A DNA stretch of 35,686 bases, taken from Proteromonas lacertae (lineage: Eukaryota; Sar; Bigyra; Opalinata; Proteromonadidae). The stretch covers positions 1 through 35,686 of the forward strand of contig NGBS01000925.1 in NCBI GenBank assembly GCA_002245135.1, in the 5' to 3' direction. This document shows positions 1 through 8,643 of the stretch, in pieces (within the stretch, counting starts at the first letter, position 1; the number at the start of each line of letters is the position of its first letter). The position numbers and the translations under genes were made by a program. The notes below the pieces were generated by a model. That model was not told the origin of the DNA. It did not search any database and worked only from the letters and a program-made list of their open reading frames with translations.

Positions 1-181
1 CCTAACCCTAACCCTAACCCTAACCCTAACCCTAACCCTAACCCTAACCCTAACCCTAACCCTAACCCTAACCCTAACCCTAACCCTAACCCTAACCCTA
101 ACCCTAACCCTAACCCTAACCCTAACCCTAACCCTAACCCTAACCCTAACCCTAACCCTAACCCTAACCCTAACCCTAACC

Positions 182-222
<41 letters not shown>

Positions 223-287
223 CCCTAACCCACCCTAACCCTAACCCTAACCCTACCCTAACCCTAACCCTAACCCTAACCCTAACC

Positions 288-328
<41 letters not shown>

Positions 329-567
329 CCCTAACCCTAACCCTAACCCTAACCCTAACCCTAACCCTAACCCTAACCCTAACCCTAACCCTAACCCTAA
401 CCCTAACCCCCTAACCCTAACCCTAACCCTAACCCTAACCCTAACCCTAACCCTAACCCCTAACCCTAACCCTAACCCTAACCCTAACCCTAACCCTAAC
501 CCTAACCCTAACCCTAACCCTAACCCTAACCCTAACCCTAACCCTAACCCTAACCCTAACCCTAACC
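1..567. repeat. Telomere, CCCTAA repeats (TTAGGG type)
   Basis: The window starts with an uninterrupted run of roughly 94 CCCTAA units, the C-rich strand reading inward as expected for a left chromosome end. A few units are irregular: extra A near 203 and 309, a shortened or altered stretch near 228-256, and extra C near 408 and 457. The array stops sharply at about 567 and unique AT-rich DNA follows, with no telomere-associated satellite in between. The TTAGGG type occurs in animals, fungi and many protists, so it does not identify the organism by itself. Confidence 0.98.
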
Positions 568-1114
568 CATATAAAATTGAAATGCAAAATGATAGCTCGA
601 AATTCTCAAACCATTTTCTAAGTATTGAAATAATTACTAGAAATACATTAAGTAGTATGCAAAATATACTAAATAGTAATTTTGAAATAGTTTTTCTATT
701 AGTTTATGAAATATATTATGTTATTATCATAACAAGTACTATTGATTATCAATTAACTGAAAATACCCATTCTATAGCTATACTTCTTAATTAACTAAAT
801 GATATATGTGTAATATACAAAATTATTTATTATATAAATTTCATTTATGTTCAGTGACGTCAATCACCTTGAAATGTACATAATGTATATATATGCATAT
901 CAGAATATGATATACAGTATGTATATTCTATATAATTAGTATATATGCATAAACATATGATATTATATAATCATAAGAAAAGTAGATGACTATTATGCTA
1001 TAATACACAATAATATATCCTTTTTAACATATGTTAGTATATCTAGATGATAATATGGAAAAGTTATAACAAAAAATCAGAAAAAATATACTACAGCATA
1101 ACACATGGTAATAT
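568..1114. other. Gene-free AT-rich subtelomere
   Basis: About 550 bp of very AT-rich sequence between the telomere and the first gene remnant. It contains short TATA/ATAT-rich runs near 880-960. A 70-codon open frame at 582-794 has no recognisable domain and looks like chance. I see no RNA gene or tandem repeat here. Confidence 0.6.
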
Positions 1115-1215
1115 TACTATGCCCGAGCAGTAAGGGGCAGGCTTCTTTTCAGCTGAAAAAAAAGGGGCAAAAATAGGGCAAAATTCGAAAAGGACGCCCT
1201 TTATCGAACCCAGAT
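1115..1215. mobile_element. GC-richer scrap abutting the truncated acyltransferase
   Basis: A roughly 100 bp stretch with many G/C runs stands out from the surrounding 80% AT DNA and begins exactly where similarity of the neighbouring acyltransferase to its full-length paralogue stops. It includes a palindrome-like core AAGGACGCCCTTT that nearly matches AAGGACGTCCTTT beside the left end of the virus-like element at about 25701. It is probably the edge of an inserted or recombined mobile sequence; the family is not identifiable. Confidence 0.4.
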
Positions 1216-2453
1216 TTAAATAAATAGATTATATTTTTGTAGTTTGAATAGTACATATGCTTATTATTTAAATATGAGTGATATACAATAGCATTATGTT
1301 TTATATCATAAAAAGCTCTTATATAATGTAATACATGTGAATCACCTAATAACAAAATCTTATATTTTGATAATATCACATTTTCTAATACGTCATATGA
1401 ACACATATTTTCAACGAATATTTTTTCTATGTTTTTATTGAATGAGTATCTATTATCATAAATATAAATAAATGAATATAAGATAAATATTAGCATATAT
1501 ATCATTATAGTAGTTATACCAGATTTCTTTTTTTGAAAAGGTTTCTCAATAAAGATATATAACATTGCACTTCCTATAAATGTAATAAAAATTGAAGAAC
1601 TAACTTTGAAGAAATGTATGTTTGAGTAATGAATGAGATATATAGAATATGATAATCTTCCAATATATCTAATAAAAGTGTTGGAAAAAAAAATATCTTC
1701 GTTATTCTTAGCATAAATTATTAATATTGATGTTATAATAGTAATTATTATATAATTTTGGCTTTTTTGTTCTTTTTTAAACATCAAATATAGCTGAAAA
1801 GTGATAGTAATTATAATTATCAATTTATTAAATAATTTATATATTAAATAAAATGATACAGAACCTATGAAAAACTCCCATAATCTTGTGAAAATACTAT
1901 AGAATGAGTATATATAATTTGAAGTAAAATTATTTAAGAAATATATACATGACAATACTATTATTATATAATTAAATGCATTAAACATTTGATTAAATAT
2001 ACATATAGAAATCGACGAATATATCACAGTGAAAAAATAATATTGTTCTTCTACTGATAAAGACCAAAAATTGAGTAATAAATTTTTGTTCCCTAATGAA
2101 AAATAATCATTATTATCATGTATAAGCTTAAAATTATATGAAAATAGCAATGCTGATATTGAACTCAATTCTAATTCAATAACATCTTCTTTGTAATATA
2201 GTGTATTCAATAAAAATATGTACAATAATACAATACTTTTAACAGGTAATATTCTATTAGCTCTCTTATACAAAAAGGTAGTATAATTAAATGCATGGTT
2301 ATGATTGATAGAATGTGTTATTAAGAAACCTGATATAACAAAAAATTGATCAACACCCATAAATCCGTTAGGTATTAAATTGGAGTTGTAATGATATAAC
2401 AAAATAATTAAACATGCTAAACCTCTTATAGATTCAATTATGTTATAAAACAT
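1149..2453 (-). pseudogene. Acyltransferase-3 / SGNH O-acetyltransferase, 3' truncated
   Basis: An integral membrane acyltransferase of the AT3 family (OafA/YrhL type), expected to move acyl groups across a membrane onto glycans. The N-terminal signature reads ESIRGLACLIILLYHY, then GVDQFFVISGFLIT, and later FWSLSVEEQYYFF; about ten hydrophobic segments follow. After the membrane domain comes LLLGDSH, block I of an SGNH esterase domain. The full-length paralogue at 8644-10452 continues for over 200 residues and supplies the second catalytic block, whereas this copy runs into unrelated GC-richer DNA at about 1215 and ends after some 50 more codons. I place the start at the ATG at 2453 because MFYNIIESIRG aligns with the paralogue start; the open frame extends upstream to 2582 and would overlap the methyltransferase. 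Probably non-functional in its SGNH half. Confidence 0.75.
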
Positions 2454-2563
2454 TATTTTAAAGAGTTGAGATTTATTGCGAAATACTTGAGCTTTTTTCA
2501 AGCTCTCTTTTAAAGTGAGATTCTTTTTTCCCAAATTAATTGAATATACATAATTTGAATATA

Positions 2564-3250
2564 TTATTTTTGTATACACCATGATTTATCTTTTGTTATA
2601 TATAGCTTTAAATTTTTTGATTTAACAAATTCATCTACTGCTCCTTTGACAGCCCTATTCAACTTATCAACTGTTCCATCAGGAAACAATTTCCATCTAC
2701 CTGGAGAATAAGAATAATCATCTCCGCATAAAATTCCTCTGTCTTTTAATATAGGAAAGTAATGATTGATATCATTCTTAACACTGTAATAGTCATGCCT
2801 ACCATCTATATATATAAAATCATATGATTGTTGATAGAATGATTTATAAACTAATTCACTTTTAGATTTAAATATTTTGAATAATATTCTATTAGAATAT
2901 TTCTGAACTACTTTCATTGATTCTATAAATCTATAATTTTGAATTATTGAATTTACATTTGCTCCATCATCATAATATTTTTGTTCTATCCATGGATCAA
3001 TCAATGTATACTCTCTACAATTCTTCCATATTTTCAAAAGTTGTTCAGTATAAATACCTCTTTGAACGCCTATTTCCATACCTATTTCATACTTTCTATT
3101 ATCCAATATATATCCAATATATTCTCTACTTTTATTATAGATATTATTTAAGTCTATTTCATCATCTTTATTACATGTTTTTATATTCATATAAATAAAT
3201 AATAAAGAGTATATAGTAATAATTACCAATAAAGAATCATTTAATATCAT
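2564..3250 (-). CDS. SAM-dependent methyltransferase, membrane-anchored
   Basis: 228 aa. Residues about 6-22 form a membrane anchor, followed by a class I Rossmann methyltransferase resembling the Methyltransf_24 / sugar O-methyltransferase group. Visible signatures are YEIGMEIGVQRGIYTEQLL (SAM-binding motif I), YTLIDPW (acidic end of strand 2), YDFIYIDGRHDYYSV (strand 4 with conserved Asp and His) and LKDRGILCGDDY (strand 5). Members of this group O-methylate sugars or small molecules; with glycosyltransferase neighbours and a type II anchor, methylation of a glycan in the secretory pathway is the likely role. Only 44 bp separate it from the upstream GT31-like gene on the same strand, and its end overlaps the longest possible frame of the downstream acyltransferase. 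Confidence 0.8.
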   Translation of the reverse strand: MILNDSLLVIITIYSLLFIYMNIKTCNKDDEIDLNNIYNKSREYIGYILDNRKYEIGMEIGVQRGIYTEQLLKIWKNCREYTLIDPWIEQKYYDDGANVNSIIQNYRFIESMKVVQKYSNRILFKIFKSKSELVYKSFYQQSYDFIYIDGRHDYYSVKNDINHYFPILKDRGILCGDDYSYSPGRWKLFPDGTVDKLNRAVKGAVDEFVKSKNLKLYITKDKSWCIQK

Positions 3251-3294
3251 TTAAGATGTATAATATTATGTCATTTGATTTATATAATAATATA

Positions 3295-4308
3295 TCAAGA
3301 AATGAATTTATTTATACTATTTGAATTATTTAAATGTAAAAAAGCTATTTCAGATACTTTTAAGGTATGAATGAACAACGTATTACTTAAATTTATATTA
3401 TAATTTGGCATTTTGAGGTAGGTATAAAATTTAAATGAATAATAAGAATCATAAAATGTAAAATTAGCATTTCTTGCTAATAATCCAAAGAACATATCTT
3501 CTGGATATCCATATTTTAATTTTTTAAATTCTGCATCTATGTTATATACTAAATACTGTATTGAATTAGATGAAAATATATATGATAATCCGCTAGGATA
3601 ACTTTTATTTTTATTTTTATAAAACCAAATTTTCCCTAACACAAAAGATGAATTAATATTTAATTTATTTTTTATAATTTGTTTAAGTAAATTGATATTA
3701 ACATATGTATCTGTATCCTGTTTCATTACCACTTTAAAATAGGATCTATATATTATAATCCATTTAAGAAAAAAATATGTGAGAAAATGCAGATTATAAT
3801 AATCACAATAGAATTGAAAAATGACAATATCTCTATATATTTTTATTTCTTCAGCTAGTATATTATTTAAGGTTATATTATAATCTAAACCTATAAAGAA
3901 AAGCAATTGTATATCTGAATAAATTTTATATATTTCTCTAAATACATATCTTTGATAAAATAATGATATATGAGAATGAATTGCTATTAATATAATAGAT
4001 TCACGAATAGAGTATATAGACTTTATAGATGTTGTGTTATTAATAATATCATTTTTTAAGAGATTGAATTTATTTTTATAAAATGTATTATGTAAGTTAT
4101 TTTTACTTAGGCTATAAGATTTATTAAATCTTTGCATGTTATAAATAAGTTTGATTTCTTTTTTCATTTCTTTTCTAAAAGATAAACTTATATCTCTGTA
4201 TTTTTTGTAATATAACATAGTGGTAATAGAATTCTGTTTTAAATAGATAAATATAGAAACAACAAAAATAATAATGAAATAATATTTCGATAATAACATG
4301 TAATGCAT
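3295..4308 (-). CDS. GT31-like glycosyltransferase
   Basis: 337 aa type II membrane protein: short tail, anchor at residues about 6-22, stem, then a GT-A domain. The order of motifs follows beta-1,3-glycosyltransferases of family GT31: a strand with ESIILIAIHS, VFREIYKIY, IQLLFFIGLDYN, the metal-binding motif VVMKQDTDTYVN, and a late YPEDMFFGLL that matches the GT31 acidic motif (E-D-V/M-x-x-G). The acceptor and donor cannot be told; galactose or GlcNAc transfer is usual in the family. The start ATG lies in the context CTTAAAATG. It is the most diverged of the GT31 copies here. Confidence 0.72.
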   Translation of the reverse strand: MHYMLLSKYYFIIIFVVSIFIYLKQNSITTMLYYKKYRDISLSFRKEMKKEIKLIYNMQRFNKSYSLSKNNLHNTFYKNKFNLLKNDIINNTTSIKSIYSIRESIILIAIHSHISLFYQRYVFREIYKIYSDIQLLFFIGLDYNITLNNILAEEIKIYRDIVIFQFYCDYYNLHFLTYFFLKWIIIYRSYFKVVMKQDTDTYVNINLLKQIIKNKLNINSSFVLGKIWFYKNKNKSYPSGLSYIFSSNSIQYLVYNIDAEFKKLKYGYPEDMFFGLLARNANFTFYDSYYSFKFYTYLKMPNYNINLSNTLFIHTLKVSEIAFLHLNNSNSINKFIS

Positions 4309-4579
4309 TTTAAGAGGTATAGATATTTCTGAAACTAAGAGTAGAATATATCTGTTTCAAAACTCTTCTTATTAGGTTATAATTTGAGTTCGGCATAGCG
4401 ACAAAAAGGATATGTATGGTAAAAGAGTATGATAATGGACAATAATTTGTCCCTTTTGTAAACATTTGATATTACCTTTTTCTTATATAAATAAATTATG
4501 TCATTCTTTTGTTTATTAAAACATTTATATAAAGAATTAAGATAATCAATAATAACATTAATAATCTTCACTTTCATCA

Positions 4580-4800
4580 TCATTCTTCATGTTCATGACT
4601 TTCTACATTTTGTTCTTGTTTTCTCTTATTTCTCTCAACTAATTTACACTTTAATCTCATAATGTTATTAATAGTATCTATTTTTAATCTGTTTCTCCTG
4701 CATGAATGTATTAAGCTTTCGATGGAGAAACTTCTCCCGATAAAAGTATATGAACATGGTATTGTTGATATAATGTCATAGATTTTCTTTAAATTTCTAA
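4580..4800 (-). mobile_element. hAT transposase relic, C-terminal dimerisation region
   Basis: The minus strand encodes KKIYDIISTIPCSYTFIG followed by RSFSIESLIHSCRRNRL and a basic tail ending in a TGA at 4580-4582. This matches the C-terminal dimerisation region of hAT-superfamily DNA transposases (consensus idea: IPxSxxxxERxFSxxGxIxxxxRNRLxxxxxxxLxxLK). The upstream catalytic domain is absent: the adjoining sequence is a low-complexity frame of other origin. It is therefore a short dead fragment. An 68-codon open frame just downstream (4377-4583) shows no recognisable domain. Confidence 0.55.
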
Positions 4801-5760
4801 AGTATAACCAATATGTTGCAAATTTTTGTCACAAATATCAAAGAAATTATCTATAATATATTGTGGCAGAAGAAAATTTTCTCCTAAATGTAAATTAGAT
4901 ATTTTCTTATTCGCCATTTTTGTTGTTTTGCCTGTTTTATTACTGATATTTATTAAACCAGTTTCAGGTGTTGTTGTGGTTTTATCAACTACTCCTTCAC
5001 TTTTTGAACCATTTATTGATGTTCCATTTAATTCTTTCTCTTTTCGAGCTAAACATAAATCAGCAGGATTTTGATTGTTTATTTCATCTAATAATAAATC
5101 AATATAATATAATCTTAATGCTTCAGATTCTCTATCAGCTGTGATTTGTAATCCTGTTGTATTCTTTCCTGAAGGTAATTTGTTCGTATTTGTCATCATT
5201 TTAGGTGGAGATGGTATTTTATTATCATTCTGTTGTGAATTCTTACTTCTGACAGAAACTGATTTTTGACTATTTACTCTTGCAGAATACTGTTTTTTGT
5301 TTTCATCTTTTTCTTTTACTTTACATTTTTCTTCTTCGGTTGTTTCTGTATTTGATGCTGTTGTTGGTTCTTCACTAGGTGGTGCTAATTCTCCTTCTAT
5401 TTTTGGTTCTGGTGGTAATTCTTTTACTGCTGGTTTACCATGTGTTGGTGAATTAACTGGAACTCCATCTACAATTATTGGCTTTTCAGTTTCAACTGGT
5501 TTTTCTTTTTCTTCTTCTGTTGACGGTTGTTCTGGCTGTTGTTGTTGTCTTGCTTCTTCTCCTTCAGTATTTATAATAGTGTTATTATTACTTTCATCTA
5601 TTGAAGATTCTACTACTTCAGGTAAAGATGGTTGTTGTTTGATTGGTGGCAAAGCTGGGAATGATAATGGATGTTCTGTATTGGATAATTCAATCAATCT
5701 ATCAGCTTCTTCCAAGTAATATTCCCAATTATCTGGTATTACCAATTTAGCATCATTCAT
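4789..5760 (-). CDS. Low-complexity P/E/T/Q-rich protein, unknown, probably a fossil
   Basis: 323 aa, not recognised. The N-terminal 45 residues look structured (NWEYYLEEADRLIEL), followed by a long disordered stretch rich in Pro, Glu, Gln, Thr and Ser, then a short predicted helix (EALRLYYIDLLLDEI) and a basic Lys/Asn-rich end. Base composition is clearly richer in G/C than the glycan genes nearby. Coding similarity continues upstream into 5761-5985, and a related fragment occurs at about 23555-23640, so this belongs to a dispersed family and is likely the remains of a mobile or virus-like element; the family cannot be named. It is not intact. Confidence 0.35.
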   Translation of the reverse strand: MNDAKLVIPDNWEYYLEEADRLIELSNTEHPLSFPALPPIKQQPSLPEVVESSIDESNNNTIINTEGEEARQQQQPEQPSTEEEKEKPVETEKPIIVDGVPVNSPTHGKPAVKELPPEPKIEGELAPPSEEPTTASNTETTEEEKCKVKEKDENKKQYSARVNSQKSVSVRSKNSQQNDNKIPSPPKMMTNTNKLPSGKNTTGLQITADRESEALRLYYIDLLLDEINNQNPADLCLARKEKELNGTSINGSKSEGVVDKTTTTPETGLINISNKTGKTTKMANKKISNLHLGENFLLPQYIIDNFFDICDKNLQHIGYTLEI

Positions 5761-5985
5761 TTTGATATTTGCATAAATACCTGTTATATAAAGTGGAAAA
5801 TCTATTGGAACATAATGATTACTAATTTCTCTATTACTGAATCTGGAATTCCTACTCTCATCTTAACAGAGATTCTTTGTTGATCATGAGATGGAATTAA
5901 TCCATTACATGGTGAAACACCAGCTAAACCAGGCCGATATACACTATCAGTTGAGATTTTAAATGGAAAATCTACTTAAGTCACA
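5761..5985 (-). pseudogene. Degraded fragment of a dispersed gene family
   Basis: On the minus strand short coding patches read YRPGLAGV, RISVKMRVGIPDS and VPIDFPLYITGIYANI, leading into the low-complexity frame at 4789-5760. The same blocks (SRPGLVG, NSVKMRVIIPDS, IPIDIPL) recur in the same order on the plus strand at about 23555-23640. I do not recognise the protein. Because it is repeated and broken in both places I treat it as a fossil of a mobile, possibly virus-like, element. Confidence 0.45.
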
Positions 5986-6074
5986 GAAGAAAATTGAGAA
6001 GTGAAAAATGTCTTCTAGACAAACGGCGTATTTCTAAATCTTCTCACGCTGTATGTCTAGGAGACACTTTTGAT
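5978..6074. repeat. Hairpin repeat, copy 1 (MITE-like)
   Basis: About 97 bp that match 6726-6823 almost throughout, in the same orientation, starting AAGTCACAGAAGAAAATT. Inside, TGTCTTCTAGACAAACGGCG and its near-complement form a stem with a loop of about 18 nt. Short, non-coding, palindromic and repeated, it resembles a MITE or the end of a DNA transposon. Confidence 0.7.
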
Positions 6075-6128
6075 TTCTTATATTTCATATATGAGATAAT
6101 CATAATATATCATTTGTTGTGCGCCGTT

Positions 6129-6221
6129 TGTCAGAGTTGGCTGTTTGTCTACCAGACACTTTCAAAACAAACTAAATACACAATTACACTTCTTTTAATG
6201 AAAAATTGTTACTTTTATTTT
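6129..6221 (-). repeat. Long inverted repeat, left arm
   Basis: About 93 bp whose reverse complement resembles 7033-7122, including AAAAGTAACAATTTTTCAT and a GTAGACAAACGGCC-type end. With the right arm it brackets about 0.8 kb that holds hairpin copy 2. The TAGACAAACGGC motif ties this arm to the hairpin repeats. Confidence 0.65.
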
Positions 6222-6725
6222 AACATTTGTATATGATAGACATGTCACGATATGACTTAATTAGTCTATGTAACAAATTTATTTAAATAATCTATAAATA
6301 CATATTAAGTACATGAATAATATAAAATATTAGCTTACAACTCACTTCTGTTGTTGATATAAATAAAAAAATGTAACTAAAAACTTGAATTTTCTTACCC
6401 CCTTATTAGTACGAAAATCAATATTTTGATATAAACACTTGTTTTATATGCACATGTTTTTCATCTAAATCTATAATTTTAGTTACAAAGTTAATATCTA
6501 CAATATAAACAGAAATACAATCTTTAATCGACATGAATCTCAAAACTACAATAAATTAATGTATTTCATATTTCAGTGCCTTCTATAAAAATCAATCATT
6601 TCAGTGTGTAGCCAATTACAATAGATTTTTAACACTTAGCTTCTTTTGTATAATTTACAAAATTATAATCTATGTGTTGTTTTTGTTTTATATAATAGTA
6701 TCAATGATTATGAAATGATACACAT

Positions 6726-6823
6726 AAGTCACAGAAGAAAATTAAGAAGTGAAAAATGTCTCCTAGACAAACGGCGTATTTCTAAATCTTATCACGCCGT
6801 TTGTCTAGGAGACACTTTTGATT
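6726..6823. repeat. Hairpin repeat, copy 2 (MITE-like)
   Basis: The better preserved copy of the hairpin repeat. The arms 6757-6776 (TGTCTCCTAGACAAACGGCG) and 6795-6814 are perfectly complementary over 20 bp with an 18 nt loop. It has no coding capacity. Confidence 0.75.
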
Positions 6824-7032
6824 AAAAATGAAATTTTAAATTAAAAATGACGTCAGAAGGGGTATAATTCTTAATTCCTGTGCAATTGACACTTCTCATT
6901 TAGACATTATATGTCAATAAAAACATAAATTTTGGAATATACATAATTTCTAGAATATATTTTGATAGTTTTTATTCAATATTATGACAATTAATAGTTA
7001 CTCATAGATGTAGGTTATATAACAAAGTAAGT

Positions 7033-7122
7033 ATAAAAGTAACAATTTTTCATCAAGAGAAGTCAGAATATATATTTAGTTTCTTTTAAAAGTGTGTGGT
7101 AGACAAACGGCCAACTATGACA
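7033..7122 (+). repeat. Long inverted repeat, right arm
   Basis: Partner of 6129-6221 in opposite orientation, with scattered substitutions and small indels. The outer side leads into 7126-7358, about 230 bp without any recognisable gene. Confidence 0.65.
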
Positions 7123-7358
7123 AAAGACAATAAGTGGTATTAAAGAAATGTATCTATTTCTGCAATTGGTGATAGTTATGTGAATGTAGAAGGAAGGAAT
7201 CAATTCTAGATATAGTCGTTTAAGTAATGCTAGTTAGTTCATCACCTATAACAAATCTAGTAAGTTCTTACCAATTGTTTACTTCAGGTTAATCAGAATG
7301 ATATGTAGTGTAAATATTATTTATTTCATTATTATAATTATTTCAGAGTGATAATTAT

Positions 7359-8625
7359 ATGATCACTCTATTTAGTATTTACTTTATTATAGTTATATAT
7401 TTTTATTATGTAAAAACTGATATAAATAATCATTTAAAGAATGAATTTAAAATTGTATTATTCGGTGACACATATTACAAAGATATTATAAGAAATTTAT
7501 ATTTGAATATAATTATAAAATATGATTTACGAAATTCATTTACTCTTGTGACAGTTTCAAAAGCAGCATATTTCCAATTTAAATCACTAAAAATACCTAC
7601 AGAGTTGATAGAATATAATATAAGCAACTATGTAGAACATACTAACATACTTTCTAAAAATTTTGTTAAAAAAATGCATATTAGAACATATGTGTTATAT
7701 AAATATATTAAATATGGATATTTAATTATTCACATAGATGCTGATACATATTACTTTTCTAACCCAATTAATATATACAGAATGAAAACTAATACAGATA
7801 TGGTATTTGCATGTAATGACAATAAATGTAGTGAATATAATACTGGATATATGTATATATCTGAATAATTATTTATATTTTAGAATGATGAAGAGTAATA
7901 AGAAAGTTATTAACTTTATGATGGTAACCTATGAAACAATAAAAAAATCTCCGTTCAAATTCGAATTCTCAATTCAAGCTATAATGAATAAACTATTGCG
8001 AGATTATAGATTTAAACATTTAATTGTTGAAAAAATTAGTGATGAAATATTTGTTGATGGTAATACACATCTAAAAAGTGTAACATATTATAGTGATATG
8101 AAATATAGAAAATATTTAGGATTTCATTTTGATTTTATTGTAGGTATATCAGCAAAAATGTTAAGAATTAAAGAACTCAATTTATATTCATTAGATGACC
8201 ATCATTATTATTCATCATATACTAGCAAATATATTTGTTTGGAATATGATATTAGTAATAATATAATAGAAAATATTAATCACTTTCTTTGCATAGCAAA
8301 TAAATCAAATAGAATTGCCATTCTGCCAAAAATTAGGAATAAAATGAAATATCCTTTTTATTTATCTTATGTAATGTTAATCAACATAAAAACTATGGAA
8401 TTAAGATACGGAAAAAATTATAGAGAATCATCATTCTTAGAAAATAAAAAGGTACCATCAATTGTTGTTTATAATAGAATATTATTGAAAAATAAAGTGA
8501 ATATAGATTATATACAAAATAGAAAAGAAAATTTAGTTGTATTATCTAGTTACAGTTTTAACAATGTACTATGTAATGATAAAAATTATGTAATTTCAGA
8601 TGATCAATGGCAGAAAAGAAATTGA
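7359..8625 (+). CDS. GT77-type nucleotide-diphospho-sugar transferase, one 31 nt intron
   Basis: Two overlapping frames (7359-7868 and 7807-8625) are joined if a 31 nt GTAT...TAG segment at 7853-7883 is removed, giving 411 aa. Anchor at residues about 3-19, then a Nucleotid_trans (GT77-like) domain: FKIVLFGDTYYK, SKAAYFQFKSLKIP, the metal-binding HIDADTYYFSNPI, and across the junction NTGYIMMKSNKKVINF, which follows the family pattern N-x-G-x-M-x-x-R/K closely. Later comes a segment corresponding to the acceptor half, with FHFDFIVGISAKML. GT77 enzymes add galactose, xylose or arabinose in the Golgi. A one-base frameshift is the alternative reading, but the intron model aligns better with the family. 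It is 18 bp upstream of the acyltransferase on the same strand. Confidence 0.7.
7853..7883 (+). other. Candidate intron, 31 nt (GTATAT...TTTTAG)
   Basis: Its removal joins the two halves of the GT77-type gene in frame exactly inside the conserved NTG motif region. The ends match the other candidate introns in the window. Confidence 0.6.
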
Positions 8626-8643
8626 CATTTTAGAATAAGAAAA

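Noticed and set aside
582-794. 70-codon open frame next to the telomere
   Set aside because: AT-rich chance frame without a domain, homologous blocks or a stem-anchor pattern.
1190-1210. tRNA B-box-like GGTTCGA near the scrap
   Set aside because: No A box or cloverleaf could be formed nearby; coincidence is likely.
4377-4583. 68-codon minus-strand frame
   Set aside because: No recognisable motif; adjacent to the hAT relic and probably random AT-rich coding.
5297-5719. 140-codon plus-strand frame rich in Ser and Gly
   Set aside because: It is the antisense shadow of the low-complexity minus-strand frame.
5994-6236. 80-codon plus-strand frame
   Set aside because: It crosses the hairpin and inverted repeats and has no protein-like features.
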